From Mariniphaga sp041687255 (GTDB lineage: Bacteria; Bacteroidota; Bacteroidia; Bacteroidales; Prolixibacteraceae), in NCBI GenBank assembly GCA_041687255.1, contig JAWLCL010000006.1, forward strand, positions 186,001-250,000: DNA of 64,000 bases, read 5' to 3'. Position numbers and translations under genes: made by a program. A model generated the notes under the pieces. That model made no database searches. It worked only from the letters and a program-made list of their open reading frames with translations, and was not told where the DNA came from. Positions 33,987-43,835 of this stretch are shown here, piece by piece (positions within the stretch are counted from its first letter, which is position 1; every line of letters starts with the position of its first letter).

Positions 33987-34616
33987 TTAAAGTTTAAATG
34001 CTTCTTCTATTTTCTTCACAGAACCTTCGAGAAGAACAATTGATTTTGCATTAAGAATTTGATAAGTATTTAATTCTGAAGCAACTACAACCGACACATC
34101 CTCTAAATTTCTGGACGACAAATATATATTATTATTTTCGGCTGGTAAAACGAAAAGTGACTTTTTATCAGCAATTTGAAGATTGTTTTTAATATTGACA
34201 ATTTCTTTCGTTTTTGGAGCTTCCAGATTGAAGTCTTCCATAATAAAGATTTTATTCTCTCTTGCCTTATAAGTCAAAGCCGATTTCCGTGCCAGCTGCT
34301 TAACTTTCTTATTCAACTTGAAGTCGTAACTTCTGGGGCGAGGACCAAAAATAGTACCTCCACCGCGAAAAACAGGCGATTTAATGCTGCCTGCACGAGC
34401 AGTACCGGTACCTTTTTGTTTTTTTATCTTACGGGTACTTCCTGCTATTTCAGCGCGTTCCTTTGATTTATGAGTTCCCTGACGCTTGTTAGCCAAATAC
34501 TGCTTAACATCAAGATAAATGGCATGATCATTGGGCTCAACACCGAAAATCAAGTCACTTAATGTGATTTTTCTTCCGGTTTCCTTTCCTTCTCTATTCA
34601 GTACACTTAGTTCCAT
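33987..34616 (-). CDS. rplD: 50S ribosomal protein L4
   Basis: 209 residues. The tunnel loop is rich in basic residues (STRKIKKQKGTGTARAGSIK, GGGTIFGPRPRSY). Its start overlaps the rplC end by 10 bp. Confidence 0.97.
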   Translation of the reverse strand: MELSVLNREGKETGRKITLSDLIFGVEPNDHAIYLDVKQYLANKRQGTHKSKERAEIAGSTRKIKKQKGTGTARAGSIKSPVFRGGGTIFGPRPRSYDFKLNKKVKQLARKSALTYKARENKIFIMEDFNLEAPKTKEIVNIKNNLQIADKKSLFVLPAENNNIYLSSRNLEDVSVVVASELNTYQILNAKSIVLLEGSVKKIEEAFKL

Positions 34617-35236
34617 TGTTTCCTAATAATTAAATATGAACCTTTGGCTCCAGGTACTGAACCTTTCACCACTAACAAATTCTTCTCAGGAATAACTTTC
34701 ATAACCATCAGGTTTTCAATAGTAATTGTTTCGTTTCCTGTTCTTCCTGCCATGCGCATCCCTTTAAAAACACGGCTTGGCCATGAAGAAGCACCAACCG
34801 AACCCGGAGCTCTTAACCTGTTGTGCTGACCATGTGTCTGGTCACCAACCCCGCGAAAGTTGTGACGTTTTACAACCCCCTGAAAACCTTTTCCTTTTGA
34901 TACACCAACCACATCAACATAATCCAGCTCGTGGAAGATATCAACTGTTACTGCATCACCAAGTTTGTAAGCTTCCTGATAAGTGTTTTTGAACTCTACT
35001 ACTTCACGTTTGGGTGTAACCCCGGCTTTCTTAAAATGCCCGAATTCTGCTTTGGTGGCTCTTTTTTCTTTTTTATCGCCATAAGCAAGTTGCAACGCAT
35101 CGTAGCCTTCTTTTTCTGTGGTCTTAACCTGTGTTACTACACAGGGACCGGCTTCAATCACAGTGCATGGGATGTTTTTCCCCTCAACACTGAATACGGA
35201 TGTCATTCCGATTTTTTTTCCAATAATACCAGCCAT
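34607..35236 (-). CDS. rplC: 50S ribosomal protein L3
   Basis: 209 residues: MAGIIGKKIGMTSVFS, GVSKGKGFQGVVKRHNF and HGQHNRLRAPGSVGASSWPS. It initiates large-subunit assembly. Confidence 0.97.
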   Translation of the reverse strand: MAGIIGKKIGMTSVFSVEGKNIPCTVIEAGPCVVTQVKTTEKEGYDALQLAYGDKKEKRATKAEFGHFKKAGVTPKREVVEFKNTYQEAYKLGDAVTVDIFHELDYVDVVGVSKGKGFQGVVKRHNFRGVGDQTHGQHNRLRAPGSVGASSWPSRVFKGMRMAGRTGNETITIENLMVMKVIPEKNLLVVKGSVPGAKGSYLIIRKQWN

Positions 35237-35255
35237 TTCGACTAATTTTTAATTA

Positions 35256-35561
35256 TCAAACTTTAATTTCAACTTCAACGCCACTGGGTAATTCCAGTTT
35301 CATTAAGGCGTCAATTGTTTTCGCCGTTGAGCTGTAAATGTCGATCAAACGTTTATACGACGACAACTCGAACTGCTCCCTTGACTTTTTATTGACAAAG
35401 GTTGAACGTAAAACAGTATAAATCCGCTTGTGAGTTGGCAGTGGTATTGGACCACTAACAACAGCACCTGTTGTTTTTACTGTTTTAACGATCTTCTCAG
35501 CCGACTTGTCGACCAGATTGTGATCGTACGATTTCAGCTTAATTCTGATCTTTTGGCTCAT
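35256..35561 (-). CDS. rpsJ: 30S ribosomal protein S10
   Basis: 101 residues: KIRIKLKSYDHNLVDKS, GPIPLPTHKRIYTVLRS and KSREQFELSSYKRLIDI. It is also the NusE antitermination factor. It lies 23 bp after fusA; tuf, often between them, is absent. Confidence 0.97.
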   Translation of the reverse strand: MSQKIRIKLKSYDHNLVDKSAEKIVKTVKTTGAVVSGPIPLPTHKRIYTVLRSTFVNKKSREQFELSSYKRLIDIYSSTAKTIDALMKLELPSGVEVEIKV

Positions 35562-35584
35562 GATGAGAACTCTGTTAAAATTAT

Positions 35585-37696
35585 TTATAATAAATCAACT
35601 TTTCCCTGTACATTTTCCAGCACTTTTTCAGCAAGTGACCTTGGCACTTCCTGGTAGTGGCTGAATTCCATTGATGAAGTAGCTCTACCTGATGACAATG
35701 TACGCAATACAGTAACGTATCCAAATTGTTCAGATAATGGTACTTTGGCATGAATTACCTTAGCATTGCCTTTTGTCATCATACCGGTAACATCGCCTCT
35801 GCGGCGATTCAAATCACCAATAATATCACCCATATACTCCTCGGGAGTAACTATTTCCAGTTTCATAATAGGCTCCAGTAACTGTGGAGCTGCCTTTGAC
35901 GCCGCACTGCGGAATGCCTGACGAGCGCATATTTCGAACGACAACTGATCGGAGTCCACCGCATGAAATGATCCGTCAAGCAGCGTCACTTTCAGACTGT
36001 CGACCGGAAAACCGGCCAAAGGTCCGTTAGCCATTGCACTTTCAAATCCTTTCTGTACCGATGGTATGTATTCGCGTGGTATATTACCACCTTTTACCTG
36101 ATCGATAAATTCCAAACCATTCTTTCCATCTTCGGCCGGTTCAATCCGAACAATGATATCAGCAAATTTACCACGTCCACCGGTTTGCTTTTTGAACACT
36201 TCACGCAGTTCAACCGATTTCCCGATGGCTTCTTTATAAGCCACCTGCGGAGCTCCCTGATTGCATTCTACATTAAACTCTCTTCTGAGTCGGTCTACAA
36301 TAATCTCAAGGTGCAGTTCACCCATTCCACGAATTACAGTTTGACCTGAATCGGGATCCGTATTAACCTGGAATGTGGGGTCTTCCTCGGCCAGTTTTGA
36401 CAAACCATTTGATAACCTGTCGAGGTCTTTCTGAGATTTTGGTTCAACTGCAATACCAATTACCGGTTCCGGGAAGTCCATGCTTTCCAGTACGATTGGA
36501 TGTTTTGCATCGCAGAGTGTATCGCCTGTCCTGATGTCTTTAAACCCAACAGCTGCACAGATATCACCAGCTTCAATCACATCTTTGGGATTCTGTTTGT
36601 TGGAATGCATCTGGTACAAACGTGATATACGTTCTTTTTTACCTGTACGCGTGTTCAATATCTGCGACCCGGCTTCAATTTTTCCGGAATAGACGCGCAT
36701 ATAGGCCAAACGACCAACAAAGGGATCGGTTGCAATTTTAAATGCAAGCGCTGCAAGTGGTTCATCAACATTTGCAGTCCGTTTTACCTCTTTGTTATAA
36801 TCAGGATTTATTCCCGTAATATCACCATTATCAATCGGGCTGGGCAGATAAGCACAAACAGCATCCAGCAAACGCTGTACGCCTTTATTTTTGAAGGCCG
36901 AACCACACATCATCGGTATAATTACCCCCTGGATTGTAGCCCTGCGAATTACCTCGTGCATTTCCTCCTTAGTAATTGAATCGGAATCTTCAAAATAACG
37001 TTCCAACAATGCATCGTCGATTTCAGCAACCGATTCAATAAGTTTTACACGCCATTCTTCAGCCTGTTCTTTATATTCTTCAGGAATTTCTTCAAGGCTA
37101 TAGTTGGTACCCATGTTTTCATCCTCGTACCAACGCACGGCCTTCATTTCAATTAAATCAATTACTCCTTCGAAATTTTGTTCTGCACCAATTGGTATTT
37201 GCAAAGGAACGGGATTGGCACCCAGTTTTTCTTTAACTTCATTATAAACATTAAAGAAATCGGCACCCTGCCTATCCATTTTATTAACAAATGCTATACG
37301 CGGAACACCATATTTCTCGGCCTGACGCCAGACGGTTTCCGACTGAGCTTCAACACCTCCCACGGCACAAAACAGAGCTACAGAACCATCAAGTATTCTG
37401 AGCGATCTTTCTACTTCTACTGTAAAATCGACGTGCCCGGGAGTGTCGATGATATTAATTTTAAATTCAGTATCGTTATATTTCCAAAAGGTGGTAGTGG
37501 CAGCCGAGGTAATTGTTATACCCCTCTCCTGCTCCTGCTCCATCCAGTCCATTGTAGCGGCGCCATCGTGCACTTCCCCCAGGCGGTGTGTTAATCCTGT
37601 GTAAAAAAGTATACGCTCCGATGTGGTAGTTTTACCCGCATCGATGTGCGCCATGATTCCAATATTTCTTGTATTTCTAAGATCTTGTTTAGCCAT
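35585..37696 (-). CDS. fusA: Elongation factor G
   Basis: A 703-residue translocase GTPase. The G domain has AHIDAGKTTTSERIL (G1), DTPGHVDFTVEVERSLR (G3) and NKMDRQGADF (G4). Domains II-V follow, including PREYIPSVQKGFESAM (domain IV) and the ending MEFSHYQEVPRSLAEKVL. Its location between rpsG and rpsJ marks it as the main EF-G. Confidence 0.98.
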   Translation of the reverse strand: MAKQDLRNTRNIGIMAHIDAGKTTTSERILFYTGLTHRLGEVHDGAATMDWMEQEQERGITITSAATTTFWKYNDTEFKINIIDTPGHVDFTVEVERSLRILDGSVALFCAVGGVEAQSETVWRQAEKYGVPRIAFVNKMDRQGADFFNVYNEVKEKLGANPVPLQIPIGAEQNFEGVIDLIEMKAVRWYEDENMGTNYSLEEIPEEYKEQAEEWRVKLIESVAEIDDALLERYFEDSDSITKEEMHEVIRRATIQGVIIPMMCGSAFKNKGVQRLLDAVCAYLPSPIDNGDITGINPDYNKEVKRTANVDEPLAALAFKIATDPFVGRLAYMRVYSGKIEAGSQILNTRTGKKERISRLYQMHSNKQNPKDVIEAGDICAAVGFKDIRTGDTLCDAKHPIVLESMDFPEPVIGIAVEPKSQKDLDRLSNGLSKLAEEDPTFQVNTDPDSGQTVIRGMGELHLEIIVDRLRREFNVECNQGAPQVAYKEAIGKSVELREVFKKQTGGRGKFADIIVRIEPAEDGKNGLEFIDQVKGGNIPREYIPSVQKGFESAMANGPLAGFPVDSLKVTLLDGSFHAVDSDQLSFEICARQAFRSAASKAAPQLLEPIMKLEIVTPEEYMGDIIGDLNRRRGDVTGMMTKGNAKVIHAKVPLSEQFGYVTVLRTLSSGRATSSMEFSHYQEVPRSLAEKVLENVQGKVDLL

Positions 37697-37749
37697 TCTA
37701 TTTTACCATTTTCTAATCATAACCATTTTACTATTTCCCCAGGCCTAAA

Positions 37750-38226
37750 CTAAAATCTGAAATGCGCAAAAGCACGGTTGGCTTCAGCCATACGGTGTGT
37801 ATCTTCTTTCTTTTTAAATGCGCCACCCTCATTATTATAGGCTGCCACTATCTCAGCAGCAAGTTTATCTGACATGGATTTTCCTGCACGTTTGCGCGAA
37901 AAAAGTATCATGTTTTTTATACTGATGGCCAACTTTCTTTCCTGCCTGATTTCCATAGGCACCTGAAAAGTGGCACCTCCCACACGGCGGCTTTTAACCT
38001 CCACTGCAGGGGTAATGTTCTCGAGGGCTTTTTTCCAGATTTCAAGGGGTGATACTTCAGCATCTTTTACCCTTTTTTCAACGATATCCAACGTATCGTA
38101 GAAAATTGAATAAGCAACGGATTTTTTTCCGTCTCTCATTAAATCATTGACAAACCGGGTTACCATAGTATCGTGAAACTTTGGGTCCGGCAGAAGAATT
38201 CGCTTCTTTGGTTTTGTCTTTCTCAT
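37750..38226 (-). CDS. rpsG: 30S ribosomal protein S7
   Basis: 158 residues: RLVTRFVNDLMRDGKKSVA-type start (here MVTRFVNDLMRDGKKSVAY), VKSRRVGGATFQVPMEIR and HRMAEANRAFAHFRF. It is the head-assembly primary binder and lies 53 bp upstream of fusA. Confidence 0.97.
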   Translation of the reverse strand: MRKTKPKKRILLPDPKFHDTMVTRFVNDLMRDGKKSVAYSIFYDTLDIVEKRVKDAEVSPLEIWKKALENITPAVEVKSRRVGGATFQVPMEIRQERKLAISIKNMILFSRKRAGKSMSDKLAAEIVAAYNNEGGAFKKKEDTHRMAEANRAFAHFRF

Positions 38227-38360
38227 TTTAAAAATTATTTGTGTTATTTAAATTGGTTGCCCTTAGGCGGTCTTCAGCTCATCTTCGGAAGACTTGAAAG
38301 ATGCACTTACTCAACCAAACCACGTGTAAATAACAAGTTTACTATTACTTATACTACAAA

Positions 38361-38735
38361 CTATTTTTTCGGCCTCTTGGCTCCATATTTCGACCTGCGC
38401 TGCAAGCGACCTTCAACACCGGCGGTGTCAAGTGCCCCACGAACAAGGTGATAACGTACACCCGGAAGGTCCTTTACCCTACCGCCGCGTACAAGTACAA
38501 TTGAGTGTTCCTGTAAATTGTGACCTTCGCCCGGTATGTATGCGTTTACCTCTTTCCCGTTGGTAAGCCTTACCCTGGCTACTTTACGCATGGCAGAGTT
38601 AGGTTTCTTAGGGGTAGTGGTATATACACGTACACATACTCCCCTACGCTGTGGACATGAGTCCAATGCAGGAGACTTGCTTTTTTCCACTTTACTTTGT
38701 CTTCCTTTTCTAACTAACTGTTGAATCGTTGGCAT
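38361..38735 (-). CDS. rpsL: 30S ribosomal protein S12
   Basis: 124 residues. The decoding-centre loop VYTTTPKKPNSAMRKVARV keeps the wild-type Lys pair associated with streptomycin sensitivity, and GRVKDLPGVRYHLVRG is intact. It is the first gene of the whole ribosomal cluster, 134 bp upstream of rpsG. Confidence 0.98.
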   Translation of the reverse strand: MPTIQQLVRKGRQSKVEKSKSPALDSCPQRRGVCVRVYTTTPKKPNSAMRKVARVRLTNGKEVNAYIPGEGHNLQEHSIVLVRGGRVKDLPGVRYHLVRGALDTAGVEGRLQRRSKYGAKRPKK

Positions 38736-38862
38736 AAATACCTGTTTTTTATCTTGTTAATAATCTTTCCCAAATTTTGGACTGCAAAAGTATGTTAAAA
38801 TTCAATAAAAACCATATTTTTTCAGAAGCATTTTTACTTGCATACCTCTGAAAAACGGCACG

Positions 38863-38892
38863 CAAAAGTACTAATTTTGAGTTAACAACAAA
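38863..38892 (-). promoter_or_regulatory. Promoter of the rpsL-led ribosomal cluster
   Basis: On the minus strand, TTTG (38889-38892) and TACTTTTG (38863-38870) are 18 nt apart, fitting the phylum's -33/-7 boxes. A second TACTTTTG lies at 38784-38791, nearer the gene, so two tandem start sites are possible. Confidence 0.55.
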
Positions 38893-38997
38893 TATTTTAG
38901 AGCTTTTTTTTCAAAAACTTAAAACAATTCTCTGTTTTATTCATACTTCAAACTTATCTGCCTTACAATCGTTATTAGGATTTGTAACTTTTATTTA

Positions 38998-41532
38998 ATG
39001 GCAAAACTTTTAAAATCAATTAAAGTTCATATCCTCTTCGGATATATTACCCTCATTGCTATTGCATCAGTTGCAGTGTGGCTTATATATGACGAGACCC
39101 TTGAATTATACGATAACCAGGTTGATATAAATCCGGCAAGCGAAAAAATATTTCTTGCCAATTCTATCCTTACAAACCTGTATGAAGCTGAAGGACTTGA
39201 AAGAAGTTACCTGCAAACAGGAAGCCCCGAAAATTATGAAGCTTATAATTTACTGATCGACTCCATCAGCTCGCAGATTGTTATGCTGGGGTTAATCGAA
39301 GGAAACCCTGCTCAAACTGTGCATACCGACAGCATTCAAAAGCTGCTCACCAAAAAAAGAGAGAATCTGAAAGAGTTAAATGCAATAAAAAATTCAGCAT
39401 CTGCTGAACGACTGTATGAACGGGCCTTATTTAAACTAACCGAAAACAAGGATTCATTGCAGCAGCTTTTTCAAATGTATGAAAATCTTAACCAAAGCAA
39501 GGACAGCATACAAACAAAACAAAAGAAGGCCAGATTTTTTGAACGCTTGAAAAATGTGTTTGCCCCGCCTGAAGAACCTGACTCTACTCTGCAAATCGTA
39601 GTGAACGAATCGGTTCAGGTCGACAGCTTATTCAATGCCTTCAATCCTACCGATTCTGTCGAACAAATAATGGCATCCATTATCAGGGAAATACGAAAGG
39701 AAAGCGTAGCATTTGAAAAACAACTGATGCAGGCAGAGCAGGAAAACCTGCAAAATGCGCAGACCATTACCCTGCAAATCCGGCAAATTCTTTCAAAACT
39801 CGAGAGCGAGGAGATACTTTTTTCGCTGAATAAAGTTGCAGACCAGCAACAGCATATCAGCCAGATGAAAAATATTGTAATCATCCTTGGAATTGCTGCC
39901 ATTTTAATTATTATCGGATTCCTGATTCTTATTCTTAAAGATATTACAAAAAGCCAGCATTACAGGCAAAACCTGGAAAAGGAGAAAGCTTATTCCGAAT
40001 CACTTCTTAGAAGTAAGGAGCAACTGATGTTAAGCATTACTCATGATTTGAAATCCCCCCTTAATTCCATTATAGGGTTTGCACATCTTGCAACAAAAGA
40101 AACAAATCAGGAAAATCAGAATAAATATCTTAAAAACATAGATCATTCAGCTGGTTATGTACTGCGCCTGACAAAAGACCTTCTTGATTTTGCACGTCTT
40201 GAGAGTGGTAAACTCACCATCGAAAGCAGGCCGCTCAATCTTAAAAAATTAATAGAAGAAGCAGTTACCGGATTTTTTCCTCTGGCAGAAGAAAAAAAAC
40301 TGGAACTGATTTTAAATTTAGAAAAACTTCCTGACAGAACATATATTACTGATGGCGCACGCCTGAACCAGATTTTAAGTAATCTTATATCAAATGCTAT
40401 AAAATTCACCAATCAGGGATACATTAAGATTAACGGCTCGATAAAAAAATCAAGAGGAAAAACCGATTGGATACAAATTGAAATTGAAGATACAGGAATA
40501 GGCATTTCAAAGGAAAATAATCATATTATTTTTGAAGAATTTGGTAGAATAACATCGGATGATGATGTATATTATGAAGGAACGGGTCTTGGACTTCCAA
40601 TTACAAAAAGGATTGTTGAGCTGCTGAAAGGCAGTATCTCCTATTCAAGTAAATATGGAGAAGGCAGCCACTTCACTGTTGTTCTGCCTTTAAACCGACA
40701 GTCAAATAAAACAGCTGCAGCTCCCCCTGCAATACCACCGACTCCAAAAGTACTGAAATCAGTTTTTAATAAAGAGCGCGTGTTGCTTGTCGATGATGAC
40801 CCCTTTTTACTTGAATTGGCCACACATATCCTGAAAGAGGCAAACCTGGAGGTATTTCCATTCTCTCAAGCCCGGAAGGCCAGGGAAATTATGAACAAAC
40901 AAAATTTTGATATCCTTATTACCGACGTACAAATGCCGGGTACAAACGGATTCGAACTCCTCACCTGTTTTAAAGCACAAAAGCCGACCGCAACGCTTGC
41001 CATTGCGGTTACAGGCGAAGCAAACGATCAGCAGCATTACCTGGAAGCCGGATTCCAGGCTGTAATTCAAAAACCATTTCAGCCTGACAACCTTTTAGAA
41101 ACAGTTGCTGCCGTACTGGACGGTTATTCAAAACCGGTTAATGATGCTGCGCCTACTGAAAAAACATTACATAACGCTTACAATATTGAAGGTATAAAGG
41201 CATTTGCCGGGGGAGAGATGGACACCACACGTGAAATTTTAGTTTCTTTTGCACAATCAACCCAACAAAATCTTCAGCAATTCAGGCTTCATCGTCAAAA
41301 AGAAGATTATGATGAAATAAAAAAGCTTGCTCATAAGATGCTTCCTATGTTCCGCCAGCTGGAGGCTATTGAGATAATTGAACCATTAAGAAAACTGGAA
41401 CAGGATTATTACAACAGGCATGAAAATAAATGGTTGCAGGAATGCGATTGGTTATTGGTGAATATTGATAAATTAATGGAACAAATTATTGAAGACCATC
41501 AGCTTCCCTTTTCCGGAAAATTAATATCATAA
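38998..41532 (+). CDS. Membrane hybrid sensor kinase (HisKA-HATPase-REC-HPt)
   Basis: 844 residues. TM1 (about 11-31) and TM2 (about 292-313) enclose a ~260-residue, mostly helical extracytoplasmic sensor with no recognised family. Next come HisKA with His349 in SITHDLKSPLNSIIGF, HATPase (N box LISNAIKFTN, G1 DTGIGIS, G2 GTGLGLP), a receiver with Asp643 in ILITDVQMPG, and a C-terminal HPt domain with His779 in IKKLAHKMLPMFRQLEA. The likely relay is His349 to Asp643 to His779 to an external receiver. Its 3' end overlaps by 34 bp the 3' end of an NtrC-type regulator gene, the probable partner. Confidence 0.92.
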   Translation: MAKLLKSIKVHILFGYITLIAIASVAVWLIYDETLELYDNQVDINPASEKIFLANSILTNLYEAEGLERSYLQTGSPENYEAYNLLIDSISSQIVMLGLIEGNPAQTVHTDSIQKLLTKKRENLKELNAIKNSASAERLYERALFKLTENKDSLQQLFQMYENLNQSKDSIQTKQKKARFFERLKNVFAPPEEPDSTLQIVVNESVQVDSLFNAFNPTDSVEQIMASIIREIRKESVAFEKQLMQAEQENLQNAQTITLQIRQILSKLESEEILFSLNKVADQQQHISQMKNIVIILGIAAILIIIGFLILILKDITKSQHYRQNLEKEKAYSESLLRSKEQLMLSITHDLKSPLNSIIGFAHLATKETNQENQNKYLKNIDHSAGYVLRLTKDLLDFARLESGKLTIESRPLNLKKLIEEAVTGFFPLAEEKKLELILNLEKLPDRTYITDGARLNQILSNLISNAIKFTNQGYIKINGSIKKSRGKTDWIQIEIEDTGIGISKENNHIIFEEFGRITSDDDVYYEGTGLGLPITKRIVELLKGSISYSSKYGEGSHFTVVLPLNRQSNKTAAAPPAIPPTPKVLKSVFNKERVLLVDDDPFLLELATHILKEANLEVFPFSQARKAREIMNKQNFDILITDVQMPGTNGFELLTCFKAQKPTATLAIAVTGEANDQQHYLEAGFQAVIQKPFQPDNLLETVAAVLDGYSKPVNDAAPTEKTLHNAYNIEGIKAFAGGEMDTTREILVSFAQSTQQNLQQFRLHRQKEDYDEIKKLAHKMLPMFRQLEAIEIIEPLRKLEQDYYNRHENKWLQECDWLLVNIDKLMEQIIEDHQLPFSGKLIS

Positions 41533-42839
41533 AGTTTTAGCTTGTTATAAAGCGTTTTTCTGTCAATTTTTAAAAGACGCGCAGCTTTGCTTTTATTGTA
41601 ATCGGCTGCCTCGAGAGCTTTAATGATAGCCTCGTTTTCATTTACCCGGTCATGTAATACAAATTCATCGTCAAATGATTTGCGGGTATATAATTCAACT
41701 GGAATTTCTTTTATGGTTATTGTTTTTCCTTTAGCAAGCAAAGTTGCCCTTTTTACCATGTTTTTCATTTCCCGCAGATTTCCCGGCCAGGTGTAACTTA
41801 AAAATATTTGCTCCACTTCTTTGTCAAAACCATGAACCGACTTCTCAAGATATTTATTGGCTTCATTAAGAAAATGACCGGCAAAATACAGAATATCAGA
41901 TTTCCTTTCACGCAGGGGCGGCATATTTATCTGAAACTCATTAAGGCGATGAAACAAATCATCGCGAAATTCTCCGGTATCCTGAGCCTTTAACAAATCC
42001 TCATTTGTAGCAGCAATAATGCGAACATCAACTGAAATTTCCCGGTTGCTGCCTACAGGCTTCACCATTCTTTCCTGTAAAACCCTCAACAATTGTATCT
42101 GGGTGTTGTAAGAAAGGTTGCCTACTTCATCCAGAAACACAGTACCTCCATTGGCAGCTTCAAAATAGCCTGTTTTATCGGAAATTGCCCCGGTAAATGA
42201 ACCTTTCACATGCCCAAAAAACTCACTGGCTACCAACTCGGTCGGAATTGCTCCACAATCAACTGCAACAAATGGATTTTTTGCCCTTTTGCTTCTTTCA
42301 TGAATGAAACGGGCTGCAAATTCTTTTCCCGTCCCACTTTCACCTACTATCAAAACCGACATGGGCGATGGCGCTACCAACTCTAAAAGTTCTTTTAAAG
42401 TTTGCGATGCCTTACTGTTTCCTTCCAGATAACTGTCAATATTCCAGGAGGCTTTTTGTTTTCCCGGAATTCTTTCATTTTGCTGGTTCAGTGCTTCTTT
42501 TACAATGGTCAATACTTCTTCCGGATTAACAGGTTTGGACAGGTAATTGAAAGCACCTTTTTTTATCGATTCAATTGCGGTTGCTATATCAGCATAACCG
42601 GTCATCATTATTATCTGAGTTTGAGGCGATTTACCTTTTATCTGACGTATTAGTTCCATGCCGCTGACATCGGGCATACGAAGGTCGGTAAATACAACAT
42701 CAAAATAGTTCTTATCTATTATTTTCTTGGCTTCAACTGGGGAAATAACATTGGTAACAGTATAACTGTGTTTTTCAAGCAATTTCTTCAGCATCAAACC
42801 AAATGTAACATCATCGTCAATTATAAGGATTCGTGCCAT
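41499..42839 (-). CDS. Sigma-54-dependent NtrC-family response regulator
   Basis: 446 residues. The receiver has phospho-Asp52 (VVFTDLRMPDVSG). The AAA+ domain has Walker A GESGTGKE (166-173), the sigma-54 contact loop GSFTGA (213-218, a normal variant of GAFTGA) and Walker B GGTVFLDE (231-238). The C-terminal Fis-type HTH reads NKSKAARLLKIDRKTLYNKL. It thus needs sigma-54 and an upstream enhancer. Four such enhancer/-24 pairs occur just beyond it (43.6-47.6 kb). It is convergent with the hybrid kinase. Confidence 0.95.
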   Translation of the reverse strand: MARILIIDDDVTFGLMLKKLLEKHSYTVTNVISPVEAKKIIDKNYFDVVFTDLRMPDVSGMELIRQIKGKSPQTQIIMMTGYADIATAIESIKKGAFNYLSKPVNPEEVLTIVKEALNQQNERIPGKQKASWNIDSYLEGNSKASQTLKELLELVAPSPMSVLIVGESGTGKEFAARFIHERSKRAKNPFVAVDCGAIPTELVASEFFGHVKGSFTGAISDKTGYFEAANGGTVFLDEVGNLSYNTQIQLLRVLQERMVKPVGSNREISVDVRIIAATNEDLLKAQDTGEFRDDLFHRLNEFQINMPPLRERKSDILYFAGHFLNEANKYLEKSVHGFDKEVEQIFLSYTWPGNLREMKNMVKRATLLAKGKTITIKEIPVELYTRKSFDDEFVLHDRVNENEAIIKALEAADYNKSKAARLLKIDRKTLYNKLKLYDINFPEKGS

Positions 42840-43030
42840 ATATTATGAAAATTCGTGCCGTTTATTGATCCATAACAATAAAAAAATCATTCGGTTTTAA
42901 TAGAGCACCTTTTTAATTTATTCCAAAATGAGCAGTATATATGCAAACCCATCCGTTTACAATTGTGTAAAGCACTACAAATTAATAAAATAATACCATA
43001 TTATTGGCACTTTTGCTGAATAAAAAAAAT

Positions 43031-43063
43031 GAAACCCCTGTCATAATTTATAACAGGGGTTTC
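43031..43063 (-). terminator. Terminator of PepSY-like gene 1
   Basis: GAAACCCCTGT and ACAGGGGTTTC form a perfect 11-bp stem with a T-run on the minus strand. It has the same AACCCCTGT core as the terminators at 43781 and 44411. Confidence 0.85.
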
Positions 43064-43155
43064 CGACACGTAACCCTCATTTAAGAAGCAAAAAAGTAAT
43101 TTAATTTAATGGTCTGCTTTACGAAAATCTTGTGTTTACTTTCTACCCCTTGTTG

Positions 43156-43554
43156 CTATCTCCAATCATCATTTATCGTTTCTTCCGGTTTATCTTGTTC
43201 TATTCTAAGAAATTCACCTCCGGCATCATAATATGCCGCTATATTTGTTTCTTCATTTTCCAGTTTCACTTTATAAGAGCCATCGCTGCCCCTGTGGGCT
43301 TCTGAAATTTTATATTCAGAATAATTTTCATTAATTGATTTCACTACCGATTCAGGCAACTCATCCTTCGTTATCTCATCATCATAATCAACTGCCAGCT
43401 GATTCTGCTCCTGTGGCAACTGTTCCATTGGGGGGACCTGTCGCTCCGGAGTTTGAACCTGAGCAAAAGTTGTTTTTGATAACCCAAAAAGTAAAATTAC
43501 TATGGAAAATATCAAACTGCCTTTTTTTATTACTGTAAAAATTGAATTCCTCAT
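43156..43554 (-). CDS. Secreted PepSY-like protein 1
   Basis: 132 residues. A signal peptide (LIFSIVILLFGLSKTTFAQ) is followed by a linker with one PQEQNQ motif. One PepSY-like/DUF2874-type domain follows (about 55-120: DYDDEITKDELPESVVKSI, EYKISEAHRGSDGSYKVKLE, AAYYDAGGEFLR). Such domains have the fold of beta-lactamase inhibitor proteins; their role is unknown. The protein is acidic. It is monocistronic, with its own enhancer (43710), -24-like element (43619) and terminator. Confidence 0.82.
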   Translation of the reverse strand: MRNSIFTVIKKGSLIFSIVILLFGLSKTTFAQVQTPERQVPPMEQLPQEQNQLAVDYDDEITKDELPESVVKSINENYSEYKISEAHRGSDGSYKVKLENEETNIAAYYDAGGEFLRIEQDKPEETINDDWR

Positions 43555-43606
43555 AATAATATGTTCTTCCTTTTCCGCTGTTTAAATAACTCTTTAATGC
43601 TTTCCA

Positions 43607-43622
43607 AGAAGAACCATGCCAA
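43607..43622 (-). promoter_or_regulatory. Sigma-54-like promoter element of PepSY-like gene 1
   Basis: On the minus strand TTGGCATGGTTCTTCT, that is GG-N10-CT, resembling TTGGCAC-N5-TTGC. The GG lies 65 bp upstream of the ATG. Confidence 0.6.
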
Positions 43623-43709
43623 AAATCCACTATTGCATTATGCTTTATAAGTAAAAGATTACTAACACTTTTAATAATAATCTTCAATAAAACCGGATTA
43701 TACTAATTC

Positions 43710-43744
43710 GTGGAATACCCCAACTATCGTAGAGAATTTCTACA
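43710..43744 (-). promoter_or_regulatory. Shared upstream (enhancer-like) motif, copy 1
   Basis: Plus-strand text begins GTGGAATACCCC and ends with the dyad CGTAGAGAATTTCTACA. The dyad centre is 117 bp upstream of the -24 GG. It aligns over its length with copies at 44363, 46739 and 47563. Confidence 0.75.
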
Positions 43745-43780
43745 GAACGATATGTTTCCAGGAAAAAAAAATATCAAAAA

Positions 43781-43809
43781 AAACCTCTGTCTTTCAGTGG
43801 CAGGGGTTT
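43781..43809 (-). terminator. Terminator of PepSY-like gene 2
   Basis: AAACCTCTG pairs with CAGGGGTTT (one T-G wobble), followed on the minus strand by a long T-run. Confidence 0.75.
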
Positions 43810-43835
43810 CTTAATCTAATAATTCATCGAGGGAA